DNA of 64,000 nucleotides from contig NZ_VSSR01000025.1 of NCBI RefSeq assembly GCF_008123515.1, positions 1 through 64,000 of the forward strand, written 5' to 3'. Shown one piece after another: positions 26,284 to 33,966 of this stretch; position 1 is the stretch's first letter, and every line of letters begins with the position of its first letter. The notes under the pieces were generated by a model. It made no database searches and was not told where the DNA came from. It was given only the letters and a program-made list of their open reading frames with translations. Made by a program: the position numbers and the translations under genes. This DNA is from Bradyrhizobium cytisi (GTDB taxonomy: Bacteria; Pseudomonadota; Alphaproteobacteria; Rhizobiales; Xanthobacteraceae).

Positions 26284-27687
26284 TCAGCTTGCGCGGGTCG
26301 ATTTGCGCTCGCCCGTCGCCGCGTTCTCTGCCGCGCGGCTCATCAGCGAGGCGTAATCGTTGCCAAACAGCACCTGGCAGAAGCGGATCGCGGCCTGCAC
26401 CTGCTGCTGCCGGTAGGTACGGACCTTGTGATCGGCAGCGCGCAGCGACTGCACCAGCTGCTCAGTCGACCGTTCCACATATTGCTGCAGGTCGGAATAG
26501 GTGCGCAGCGTCACCTCGTTGATCGCGAGCTCACTGGCATAATTGCGGCAGGTTGCGACGAAATCGATCAGCGCCACGGTTTCCTCGACCTCGGTGCTGT
26601 CGATCCGCGCGCCCGGCGGAATGTCCTTCTCGGGGCGCTGGCGCAGGATGCGGCGGACGCGGCCGGGAACGTTGTCGATCTCCGACTGCAGCGCGTTGGA
26701 GATGTCGGCCCGAATCGAGGTCAGCTGCTTGCCCCAGGCGGAATCGTTGCGCAGGTCGAGCTCGGTGCGCAGGCCGCGGACGCCGTCGTGCAGCGCTTTC
26801 AGATTGTCGGCCACCGTCTCGAAATGGCCGCGCTTGATGTCCATGCGCAAATTGGCGGCGACCCGGGCCAGATCGTGCAGGGCTATCGTGACGGCCACGC
26901 CGTACGGCGTCGCCGCGACGCGGATCTCGTCGTCGGACGCGGCGATCTTGATGGCGAGGCGAATGATCTGCCACGGCGCGGTCATGCGCTGGACCACCAC
27001 CGACAGCGCAAATGGCAGCATCTGCGGGGTCTGGAGCACGGGAACGTTGAGCGCAGCGGTCACCGAGGCGATCTGTGGATCGCCGAATGTCCGCAGGAAG
27101 CGCGGCAGCTTTTCATTGAGCGTGCCAATGGCCTCGCGAACGGCGAGCACCGCGCCGATCGAATAGAGGTCCTCGATCACGCTGGGCGGACCGACACGGG
27201 CGAGCGCGCGCGACTTGTCGCCGCCGCCGGGCCCCGTCAGCTCGAAGATGGCGTGCGCAGCCACGGCCTGGAGCTTGAGCGCCAGCGCCTCGACCTGCCC
27301 CGCACTGTCCGACGCCGGCATGCGCGCCAGCGCCGCCTCAAATTCGTTGATCTTGTCCGGGGCGCCGTCGCGGCCGAGCCATTGCCAGATCGGATGGAGT
27401 GCGGAGCGGCGGATCTGTCCGACCCGGGTCGGGGCGCCAGCCTCGACCAGGAACGGTTCCAGGATCTGGAACAGCAGCCGCGACAGATCGTCGGCGCGCG
27501 GCGGCGCAACTTCGTCGGCCTCGGTCTTGCGCACGATCTTGCGCAGCTGCTCGAGCACGAGGGTTGCGACCGCGGTGTCCTGGCCGCGCTCAAGCGCGCG
27601 CTCGAACTCCCGCATCAGCAGCGCCTGCGCTTGCGGCGGGAGCTGCGCGAGATATTCCCTCAGCCGCTCGATCGATGTCTGGCTCAT
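26284..27687 (-). CDS. uncharacterised helical protein, 467 residues
   Basis: I do not recognise a known domain. The protein starts MSQTSIERLREYLAQLPPQA and is almost wholly helical by composition, with long heptad-like stretches in the last third (about 330-450) and no signal peptide or clear membrane helix. Codon use is strongly GC3-biased, so it is a native gene. An alternative ATG lies 18 codons upstream at 27739-27741; neither has a convincing ribosome site. It is 146 bases downstream of a PhoQ-like kinase on the same strand. Confidence 0.75.
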   Translation of the reverse strand: MSQTSIERLREYLAQLPPQAQALLMREFERALERGQDTAVATLVLEQLRKIVRKTEADEVAPPRADDLSRLLFQILEPFLVEAGAPTRVGQIRRSALHPIWQWLGRDGAPDKINEFEAALARMPASDSAGQVEALALKLQAVAAHAIFELTGPGGGDKSRALARVGPPSVIEDLYSIGAVLAVREAIGTLNEKLPRFLRTFGDPQIASVTAALNVPVLQTPQMLPFALSVVVQRMTAPWQIIRLAIKIAASDDEIRVAATPYGVAVTIALHDLARVAANLRMDIKRGHFETVADNLKALHDGVRGLRTELDLRNDSAWGKQLTSIRADISNALQSEIDNVPGRVRRILRQRPEKDIPPGARIDSTEVEETVALIDFVATCRNYASELAINEVTLRTYSDLQQYVERSTEQLVQSLRAADHKVRTYRQQQVQAAIRFCQVLFGNDYASLMSRAAENAATGERKSTRAS

Positions 27688-27833
27688 GCGCCCGGGTAAT
27701 GCACGGTAAGTGGCGGACGAGGATGCGTCCTCTCCGATCATAGCCGGGTGCGCCTTAAGAAGCCGTTGAGGAAGTCGCTCCGAATACCTCCGGTTTCGTT
27801 CGGAAGCCCAAATAATCGTTTGAGATCAGAGGA

Positions 27834-29258
27834 TTATACTCCCGGCAGCACCAGCTCGGCCCGTAGACCCCCGATCGGGGCGCTGCCGAGCGACAGGCTG
27901 CCGCCATAGAGCGCGGCAAGATCGGTCACGATCGACAGCCCCAGCCCGGAGCCCGGCTTGGACTCGTCGAGCCGCTGGCCGCGCCGGGAGACCTGGGCAC
28001 GCTCGGCCTCCGAGAGGCCGCGCCCGTCGTCATCGACAATGAGCCGGAGCCTGGGGCCTGCGCCGGCCTGCTGCGAGGCCTCCACCAGCACCTCGATGAA
28101 GACGCGCGAGGCCGCCCATTTGCAGGCATTGTCGACGAGATTGCCGACCATCTCCTCCAGATCCTGCCGCTCGCCGCGGAATTTCGCCGATGGATCGGCC
28201 TCGGCCTCGATGGCAATGCCGCGGCCGCGGTGGATCTTCTCCATGGTCCGCCGCAACGCCTCGATAGCGGGGGCAACCTCGGTCACGGTGCCGACGATCG
28301 AGACGCGGGCCGCGATGCGGGCGCGCTCCAGATGATGGGCGAGCTGGTTGCGCATCACATCCGCCTGCTCCATCACCTTGGCCGCGAACGGATCGGCCGC
28401 ATGCGTTCCGGCCTCGTTGACGATCACCGACAGCGGCGTCTTGATCGCATGGGCGAGATTACCGACATGGGTTCGCGCTCGCTCCACGATCTCGCGATTG
28501 GCGTCGATCAGCGCGTTGGTCTCGCGCGCGAGCGGCGCGATCTCGACCGGGAATTCGCCCTCGAGCCGCTCCGCCCGTCCGGAGCGGATGTCGGCAATGG
28601 ATTCCGAGATGCGCTTGAGCGGGGCAAGGCCGAAGCGAACCTGGAACACGGTGGTCAGCAGCAGCACGATGCCGAGCGCCGTGAAGGTGCCGCCGAGATA
28701 GTAGTCGAAGCTGCGCGTCTCGTCGAAGATCTCGGTATCGTCGCCGGCGACGCTGACCAGGTATTTGCCGTCGGCGCCGAGATCGACGGGACGCTCGACC
28801 ATGCGCAGATTCTGCCCTTCCGGCCCGTCGACATAAGCGAGGCGAATGCCGGCCGCGGTGAGCTCGGTGCCCTGCTCTTCCAGCTTCGGCAGCTTCTTGT
28901 CCCAGAGCGAGCGCGAGGACCGCACCTCCGGCTTCTCGGTGTCGGTGCGCGTGATCTGCCAGTACCAGCCGGACAGCGGCAGCTCGAACAGGGGCTCGCC
29001 AAGCGATTGGAACTGGCGATCCGGCGGCTCGTCCGGCGTCGCGACCTCGGCGATCAGGGTACGGAGATAGAGGTTGAGCCGGCGGTCGAAGGCGCGCTCG
29101 GTCGCGTTCTTGTAGACCGACGACAGCACAACACCCGTGATGGCCAGGATCACCACGAGCCAGGCGGTCGCCGACAGGAACAGGCGGTTCGCAAGCGAGC
29201 TGGCGGGCATCGGAACGATCCCGGAGGCGCGAGGTGGCGGCATGGCGTCGGCGGTCAT
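27834..29258 (-). CDS. PhoQ-like sensor histidine kinase
   Basis: A 474-residue membrane kinase. Helices near residues 22-50 and 190-210 flank an acidic periplasmic domain; HAMP follows, then the H-box NLAHAIKTPLSV and an ATPase domain with NLVDNACKWA, DDDGRGL and GSGLGLSIV. The AHAIKTPL form of the box and N-box NACKWA are typical of the PhoQ branch. It follows its response regulator by 58 bases. The signal is unknown; divalent cations or envelope stress are the family precedents. Confidence 0.92.
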   Translation of the reverse strand: MTADAMPPPRASGIVPMPASSLANRLFLSATAWLVVILAITGVVLSSVYKNATERAFDRRLNLYLRTLIAEVATPDEPPDRQFQSLGEPLFELPLSGWYWQITRTDTEKPEVRSSRSLWDKKLPKLEEQGTELTAAGIRLAYVDGPEGQNLRMVERPVDLGADGKYLVSVAGDDTEIFDETRSFDYYLGGTFTALGIVLLLTTVFQVRFGLAPLKRISESIADIRSGRAERLEGEFPVEIAPLARETNALIDANREIVERARTHVGNLAHAIKTPLSVIVNEAGTHAADPFAAKVMEQADVMRNQLAHHLERARIAARVSIVGTVTEVAPAIEALRRTMEKIHRGRGIAIEAEADPSAKFRGERQDLEEMVGNLVDNACKWAASRVFIEVLVEASQQAGAGPRLRLIVDDDGRGLSEAERAQVSRRGQRLDESKPGSGLGLSIVTDLAALYGGSLSLGSAPIGGLRAELVLPGV

Positions 29259-29316
29259 GACCGGACCAAGGCCCGTGTAGGCGCGGCCGTCAAGCCAAGA
29301 TCCTTCGAAAGCCCCC

Positions 29317-29991
29317 TTAAGCGCCCGGCGCCGGCGGCGGGGTCAGGAGATAGCCGAGGCCGCGGACCGTCTGGATGATGTCGACATCGAGCTTCTTGCG
29401 GATGCGACCGACGAAGACTTCAATCGTGTTGGAGTCGCGGTCAAAATCCTGGTCGTAGAGATGCTCGACCAGCTCGGTGCGCGACACCACCCGCCCCGAA
29501 TGGTGCATCAGATAGGCCAGAAGCCGATATTCGTGCGAGGTCATCTTGACGGGATTGCCGGAGACGCTGACCCGGCCGGTGCGGGTGTCGAGCGTGACTG
29601 GGCCGCAGCTGAGCTCGCTCTGGGCATGGCCGGTGGAACGGCGCAGCAGCGCACGGATCCGCGCCAGCACCTCCTCCAGGTGGAACGGTTTTGCGACGTA
29701 GTCGTCGGCGCCGGCATCAAAACCCTGGACCTTGTCGCTCCAGCGGTCGCGCGCGGTGAGGATCAGGACCGGCATGGTGCGGCCGTTGCGGCGCCAGGCT
29801 TCCAGCACCGAGATGCCGTCCTTCTTCGGCAGGCCGATATCGAGCACCACGGCGTCATACGGCTCGTTGTCGCCGAGATAATGCCCCTCCTCTCCGTCAA
29901 AGGCGCGGTCGACGACATAGCCGGCGTCCGTCAGCGCCTTGGTGAGCTGACGATTGAGATCGGGGTCGTCCTCAACAACGAGCAGGCGCAC
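29317..29991 (-). CDS. PhoP-like OmpR-family response regulator
   Basis: A 224-residue regulator with receiver Asp in DAVVLDIGLPKKDG, Lys in DDYVAKPFHLEE, and a C-terminal winged helix ending TVRGLGYLL. The start is the GTG at 29989-29991, with GGAGAG six bases before it; an upstream in-frame ATG adds 15 unrelated residues. It forms an operon with the kinase downstream. Confidence 0.93.
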   Translation of the reverse strand: MRLLVVEDDPDLNRQLTKALTDAGYVVDRAFDGEEGHYLGDNEPYDAVVLDIGLPKKDGISVLEAWRRNGRTMPVLILTARDRWSDKVQGFDAGADDYVAKPFHLEEVLARIRALLRRSTGHAQSELSCGPVTLDTRTGRVSVSGNPVKMTSHEYRLLAYLMHHSGRVVSRTELVEHLYDQDFDRDSNTIEVFVGRIRKKLDVDIIQTVRGLGYLLTPPPAPGA

Positions 29992-30084
29992 GCTTCTCTC
30001 CGAAATGACTGCATCAACTACGCCACAGATGATCAATCCCGGCGTGAACTGAATATGAACGCGGGGAACCGGCCGCGTTATTTT

Positions 30085-30108
30085 TTGGTCATATACTTGG
30101 TCATATAC
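30085..30108. repeat. 12-bp tandem repeat upstream of the PhoP-like gene
   Basis: TTGGTCATATAC occurs twice back to back. It lies about 95 bp upstream of the PhoP-like start in an AT-rich patch. Direct repeats spaced by about one helical turn are typical PhoP/OmpR boxes, so autoregulation is possible. Confidence 0.5.
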
Positions 30109-30232
30109 GATGTGTTCGCACCAGACGCGACTGCGCCCGCCAGGCCACCGGGCGAGACCTGTGGCATGGCGGGCGCAGTGTGCCGCGTTAGCGGCTGAGT
30201 CGGAAGGTCCGCCCTTCCCGCTGAATTGTCCG

Positions 30233-30388
30233 TCAGGTCCGGAAGAACACGAACCAGATGACGGCGAGGATCAGGATCGCAAGCCCGGTTGAGATGGCGA
30301 GCAGCGCCGCCACCGACGGCCCCGGCTCGCCCTGGCGCGCCTCGGTTGCAGTTTCAACGATCTGACGGTCCTCGCGCGTGCGTGCCAT
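30233..30388 (-). CDS. 51-residue single-helix membrane peptide
   Basis: The frame reads MARTREDRQIVETATEARQG, then EPGPS and a hydrophobic helix VAALLAISTGLAILILAVIW ending FVFFRT. A GAGG lies six bases before the ATG. The charged N-terminus would stay in the cytoplasm. Third positions are GC-rich, as in native genes. No family is recognised; it precedes the PhoP-like gene on the same strand by some 240 bases. Confidence 0.7.
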   Translation of the reverse strand: MARTREDRQIVETATEARQGEPGPSVAALLAISTGLAILILAVIWFVFFRT

Positions 30389-30623
30389 GGTGGCCTCAAT
30401 CTCTGAACGTCGCCTCCGCTGACCGCGAACTCATCACGGCCCTGTGTCCGGGGCCAACGCCCGATCCGATACGATGTTCCGGTCTTTTGCCAGTCGATCG
30501 GGCCGAACCGCACGGTCAGCGGCTGGTTAACGCAGTTGCAAGATTCCGCACTGACCCATGTAGGATTCGGTGTTCCCCGATGGTATCGTCATAAGCCTGT
30601 CCCTGTTGCGTTTGGAGTAACCC

Positions 30624-31622
30624 ATGGCCCCCCGTGCCAACTGGAAGGGTTTTTTGCGCCTCTCGCTCGTGACCTGCCCGGTCGCGCTGTATCCGGCCAC
30701 GTCGGATACCGAGAAGGTCTCGTTCAACCAGATCAACCGCAAGACCGGCCACCGGATCAAATATCTCAAGGTCGACGCCGAGACCGGTGACGAGGTGACC
30801 TCCGAGGACATCGTCAAGGGCTACAAGGTCGACACCGACACCTACATCGAGGTCACCAAGGACGAGCTCGACGACATCGCACTAGACTCGACGCACACGA
30901 TCGACATCGACGAGTTCGTGCCGAAGACCGATATCGACAACCGCTATCTGATCCGCCCCTATTATCTCGTGCCGGACGGCAAGGTCGGCCACGATGCCTA
31001 TGCGGTGATCCGCGAGACCATTCGCAGCATGGACAAGGTCGCGATCGGCCGCGTGGTGCTGACCAATCGCGAGCACATCATCGCGCTCGAGCCGCTCGAG
31101 GCCGGGCTGATGGGAACGCTGCTGCGCTATCCCTACGAGGTGCGCAGCGAAGGCGAATATTTCGACGACATCCAGGACGTGAAGCTGACGAAGGACATGC
31201 TCGACCTCGCCAAGCACATCGTCGAGAAGAAGTCCGGCGCGTTCGAACCCGAGCTGTTCGAGGACCATTACGAGAGCGCGCTGATCGATCTCATCAACAA
31301 GAAGCGCGCGGGCGCGCCGATCGCGGCCAAGTCCACACCGAAGAGCGGCGGCAACGTCATCAACCTGATGGACGCGCTGAAGAAGAGTCTCGCCAGCGAG
31401 AAGGATGTAGCCCCCGCAGCGAAAGTCGCCAGGGAGACGGTCAAGGAAACCGCCAAGGATACCGCCAAGGCCAGGAAGCCGAAGAAGCGCGTCGAAGGCC
31501 AGCGCGAGATGCTGCTGCCGATCTCGGGCAAGGGCGGCAAGGAGGCCGCGGCAAAGGAAGCTATATCGAAGAAGGCCGACAAGCCGGTGCGCGCGACCAC
31601 ACGGACGAAGAAGGCCGGCTGA
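30624..31622 (+). CDS. ku: non-homologous end-joining protein Ku
   Basis: A 332-residue bacterial Ku: it starts MAPRANWKGFLRLSLVTCPV and has the beta-barrel bridge region (residues 1 to about 240) that forms a homodimer ring around broken DNA ends. The Lys-rich C-terminal tail (about 260-332, many KK/AK pairs) is the extension that contacts DNA and recruits LigD. No ligD is in this window; Bradyrhizobium genomes often carry several ku genes. Divergent from the small membrane peptide. Confidence 0.96.
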   Translation: MAPRANWKGFLRLSLVTCPVALYPATSDTEKVSFNQINRKTGHRIKYLKVDAETGDEVTSEDIVKGYKVDTDTYIEVTKDELDDIALDSTHTIDIDEFVPKTDIDNRYLIRPYYLVPDGKVGHDAYAVIRETIRSMDKVAIGRVVLTNREHIIALEPLEAGLMGTLLRYPYEVRSEGEYFDDIQDVKLTKDMLDLAKHIVEKKSGAFEPELFEDHYESALIDLINKKRAGAPIAAKSTPKSGGNVINLMDALKKSLASEKDVAPAAKVARETVKETAKDTAKARKPKKRVEGQREMLLPISGKGGKEAAAKEAISKKADKPVRATTRTKKAG

Positions 31623-31680
31623 CGACCTCGCATCACCGATCGCGCCGTGACGTCTCCCCTCACCGACCGGGCTGCCTGAC

Positions 31681-31917
31681 ATGCCCTGGTCGACGCCGTT
31701 CGACGATCCGATCAACTTGCGCGGCGGACGCCGGCTCCGCACGCTGCAAGAGGCCGCCGACTTCATCATGCAGCTGCCCGCAGCCGAGCAGCAGGAGCCG
31801 CGCTGGCAGACTGCGATCGAGATGCTGATCAACGCGGCGGAAACCGGCGGCGGCTGGCTGATGTTCGCGCGCGTTGGGATGCTGCGGGCGTTGAACACGG
31901 ACGGCCGCCGTGGATAA
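31681..31917 (+). CDS. small conserved protein, 78 residues
   Basis: It begins MPWSTPFDDPINLRGGRRLR and continues with TLQEAADFIMQLPAAEQ and a helix-rich end containing WQTAIEMLINAAETGGGWLM. Similar 70-90-residue proteins are scattered in Bradyrhizobium genomes with no known function. No signal peptide. It lies 58 bases after ku and may share its transcript. Confidence 0.75.
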   Translation: MPWSTPFDDPINLRGGRRLRTLQEAADFIMQLPAAEQQEPRWQTAIEMLINAAETGGGWLMFARVGMLRALNTDGRRG

Positions 31918-32105
31918 GCCGCGACCGGCATGCTTGACGATCGGTTGACGAACAGCCTCAATAATCCGTTAAGCGGCGCGCTTCCCTTCCGCACGATCAT
32001 GTCATCGTGTCGCACCGAGTATTCCTACGGGAACCAAAATTAACCTCCGATTCCCCTTGCTCGCCCCATGGTCCGGCGTTCGATTGAGCCAGGGTTCGCA
32101 CCTTC

Positions 32106-32288
32106 GTGCCGCAGCAGGACGCCAGAAAGAACTACATCGGCATCGTGAGTGACACGACCGAGGAAGAGCGCATCGCCGACACTGCCGCGCGCTTGCAGCC
32201 GCATGTGGTGGGCTATCTGGTCGGTCGTCTCGCGGCTGCGCTGGGACGCGCTCGCAAGGGCGCGCTGGAACGCACCACCACGAGTTGA
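32106..32288 (+). CDS. possible 60-residue hypothetical protein
   Basis: From a GTG at 32106 the frame reads MPQQDARKNYIGIVSDTTEE, then a helical segment with VVGYLVGRLAAALGRARKGA. Third-position GC is high, which favours coding, but the ribosome site is poor (CAGGG 13 bases away). A minus-strand frame overlaps it but has weaker composition. Treat as tentative. Confidence 0.42.
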   Translation: MPQQDARKNYIGIVSDTTEEERIADTAARLQPHVVGYLVGRLAAALGRARKGALERTTTS

Positions 32289-32334
32289 GGCGGGCCGGCT
32301 TCCCCTCATTTGAATTGGATAATGAAACCTTCGT

Positions 32335-32353
32335 TTAACGGCTGTTACGTTAA
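32335..32353. promoter_or_regulatory. TTAACG dyad upstream of the Flp pilin gene
   Basis: TTAACG-N7-CGTTAA is a perfect 6-bp inverted repeat 138 bp upstream of the pilin start. The halves resemble CtrA half sites, but the spacing is not the TTAA-N7-TTAA of CtrA boxes. Confidence 0.35.
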
Positions 32354-32490
32354 GACACAGCAGGCAAGCTTCGGCCGAGCCTTGCCTATTTCGAGCCCGG
32401 CCTATTTGACGCGCGCAAATGCCCGCCGACCACTTTACCGGTTTGATAACGCCGCGCGCCTACATTGGATCGGATCAAGAGGAGTTCGCG

Positions 32491-32655
32491 ATGGTTTTGC
32501 TTAGGTCTTTTCTTGCCGATGAAAATGGCGCCACCGCGATCGAGTATGGCCTGATCGCCGCCGGCGTCGCGCTTGCGATCGTGACCATCGTGACCAACAC
32601 GGGCAGCGTCCTCCTCAGCAACAAGTTCAACTCGATCAGCGCAGCCACGAAGTAG
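32491..32655 (+). CDS. Flp/Fap-type pilin, orphan
   Basis: A 54-residue type IVb prepilin. It starts MVLLRSFLADENGATAIEYG, where the prepilin peptidase site (Gly before ATAIEYGLI) and the Glu at +5 are clear, followed by a hydrophobic helix. AAGAGGAG sits 6 bases before the ATG. It would form Flp pili used for surface attachment, but no tad/cpa assembly genes are nearby, so secretion must rely on a locus elsewhere. Confidence 0.93.
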   Translation: MVLLRSFLADENGATAIEYGLIAAGVALAIVTIVTNTGSVLLSNKFNSISAATK

Positions 32656-33035
32656 TTTCGTGATTGCGAGCGCAGCGTGGAGTGGGGACGGCGTAAACGC
32701 CGTTGACAGCCACCTGCGTGGAGCGACAGCTCTCTCCACCGTCATTGCGTGGAGCTCGCGACAAAATTGCGCAGCAATTTTGCGCTGATGCGACGAAGCA
32801 ATCCAGAATCCTCCGCGGAAAGATTCTGGATTGCTTCGCTCCGCTCGCAATGACGGCGTGCGGAGAGGCGGCACAGCTCTGACAACCCGACACACCTCCG
32901 CATCCTCGCGTCGACTTTTAAGGGCGCAGGGAAGGTTTCGCTTCCGCTCTACCCGTCCTACGGGCATATTTTCAACACGGCGTGGCTCCGAGTCATGCTA
33001 TCAATCGCTGCACCAAAGCCACTTGAAGGATACGG
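32656..33035. repeat. 380-bp repeat-rich intergenic region with two hairpins
   Basis: A perfect 16-bp inverted repeat (GAAGCAATCCAGAATC at 32795-32810 and its complement at 32822-32837) has an 11-base loop. A second one, CAAAATTGC-GCA-GCAATTTTG, is at 32762-32782. ATTGCGAGCGCAGCG-like and CGTCATTGCG-like blocks flank them. This is the usual palindromic filler of Bradyrhizobium intergenic DNA. No gene is seen. Confidence 0.7.
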
Positions 33036-33446
33036 ATGAAAAGCGCGACGCTGCTGGTTCTTGGCTTCGTGTTTGTTGGCGTCTGGTCGCAGGACAGCGC
33101 GACAGGGCAGACGTCAGTCGCGCCGCCGGTTTCGCTTGCTCCGCCCAAAGCATCGCCGCCGCGGGCAAGCGCCGGGATTTCGCCGGCAGCGTCTGACAAT
33201 CGGTCCTCGACACCGGCGACGAACGGACCTTCATTGTCGCCAAATCCAGCCGTCGACTACGATGGCTTCAGCGTCGGCACCGTCGAGGACAACACCCCGC
33301 ATCAGGCGACGCGCCCCACGAAGCCACGCGCAGCAAGGGACTCCAAGACCAATCCGGATACAAAAGGCGTCGCGGGACAGGACCCGATCGACCGGGAAGA
33401 TGCGGCGTTGAAACGCAAGCTGATGATCTGCCAAAGCTGCAAATAG
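33036..33446 (+). CDS. exported Pro/Ser-rich protein with C-terminal CxxC
   Basis: A 136-residue protein. MKSATLLVLGFVFVGVWSQD is a signal peptide; the body is Pro-, Ser- and Thr-rich and probably unstructured (about 25-105). The end, DREDAALKRKLMICQSCK, has a basic helix and a CxxC four residues from the terminus. The Cys pair could bind metal or form a disulfide. No family recognised. Confidence 0.7.
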   Translation: MKSATLLVLGFVFVGVWSQDSATGQTSVAPPVSLAPPKASPPRASAGISPAASDNRSSTPATNGPSLSPNPAVDYDGFSVGTVEDNTPHQATRPTKPRAARDSKTNPDTKGVAGQDPIDREDAALKRKLMICQSCK

Positions 33447-33612
33447 GCGGTTCCCTCGGAATTTTCCGCTCGCGAAACCGTGAAGAGACTTCGTCAGCCG
33501 CGCGGAACGAAATAATCCGCCTCCGGATTGAAGTCGCTTTCGAGCGATCACGAAGTCACGGCAATACGTCGCCGAGCTACTGTCTCGACTGTTCTGATTG
33601 GGAGAGACAACA

Positions 33613-33705
33613 ATGCAGTCACATCAGGCTTTCGTCGCTCCGGCAATCATCCTCTGTTGCTCGCTGTTGAGCATCGCCACTCTGGTGATGGTCGGAGCGT
33701 GGTGA
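33613..33705 (+). CDS. 30-residue hydrophobic peptide
   Basis: The frame reads MQSHQAFVAPAIILCCSLLS followed by IATLVMVGAW. GGGAGAG lies 6 bases before the ATG, a good ribosome site for so short a frame. It would span the membrane once. A similar peptide follows 17 bases later. Confidence 0.55.
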   Translation: MQSHQAFVAPAIILCCSLLSIATLVMVGAW

Positions 33706-33722
33706 AGTCAGGTTAAAAGTCC

Positions 33723-33821
33723 ATGCGCGAAGAATTCACATCGCTCGCTTTTCTGGCCGTAACCGTGGCCGGGGTCGCGTTACTGGGATCAGGTCTGCTC
33801 GCACTGGCCTTGGTAGGATAG
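33723..33821 (+). CDS. 32-residue hydrophobic peptide
   Basis: The frame reads MREEFTSLAFLAVTVAGVAL, then LGSGLLALALVG. Acidic start and one membrane helix. The ribosome site is weaker (AGG, 10 bases away), so expression may depend on translation of the preceding peptide. Confidence 0.5.
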   Translation: MREEFTSLAFLAVTVAGVALLGSGLLALALVG

Positions 33822-33966
33822 GCCGCTCGCCCGCCACGTCCGGCGGCCCGCTCGCGCTGCATAGCAGCCTTCTGCGTGCGAAGCGCCGCTTTACCCTCCC
33901 GGCATTTCCTGATCCTCTCTCCCTAATCGGCCGGACCAACCGGCCCGCCACAGGGAGAGAGACGCC

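Noticed and set aside
30624..31917. Ku with adjacent LigD as a two-gene repair operon
   Set aside because: The following gene encodes a 78-residue protein, not a ligase.
32335..32353. CtrA box upstream of the Flp pilin
   Set aside because: Half sites look right, but the TTAA to TTAA distance is 11, not 7; kept only as a dyad.
32656..33035. CRISPR-like array in the repeat-rich region
   Set aside because: The repeats are inverted palindromes of differing sequence, without regular spacers.
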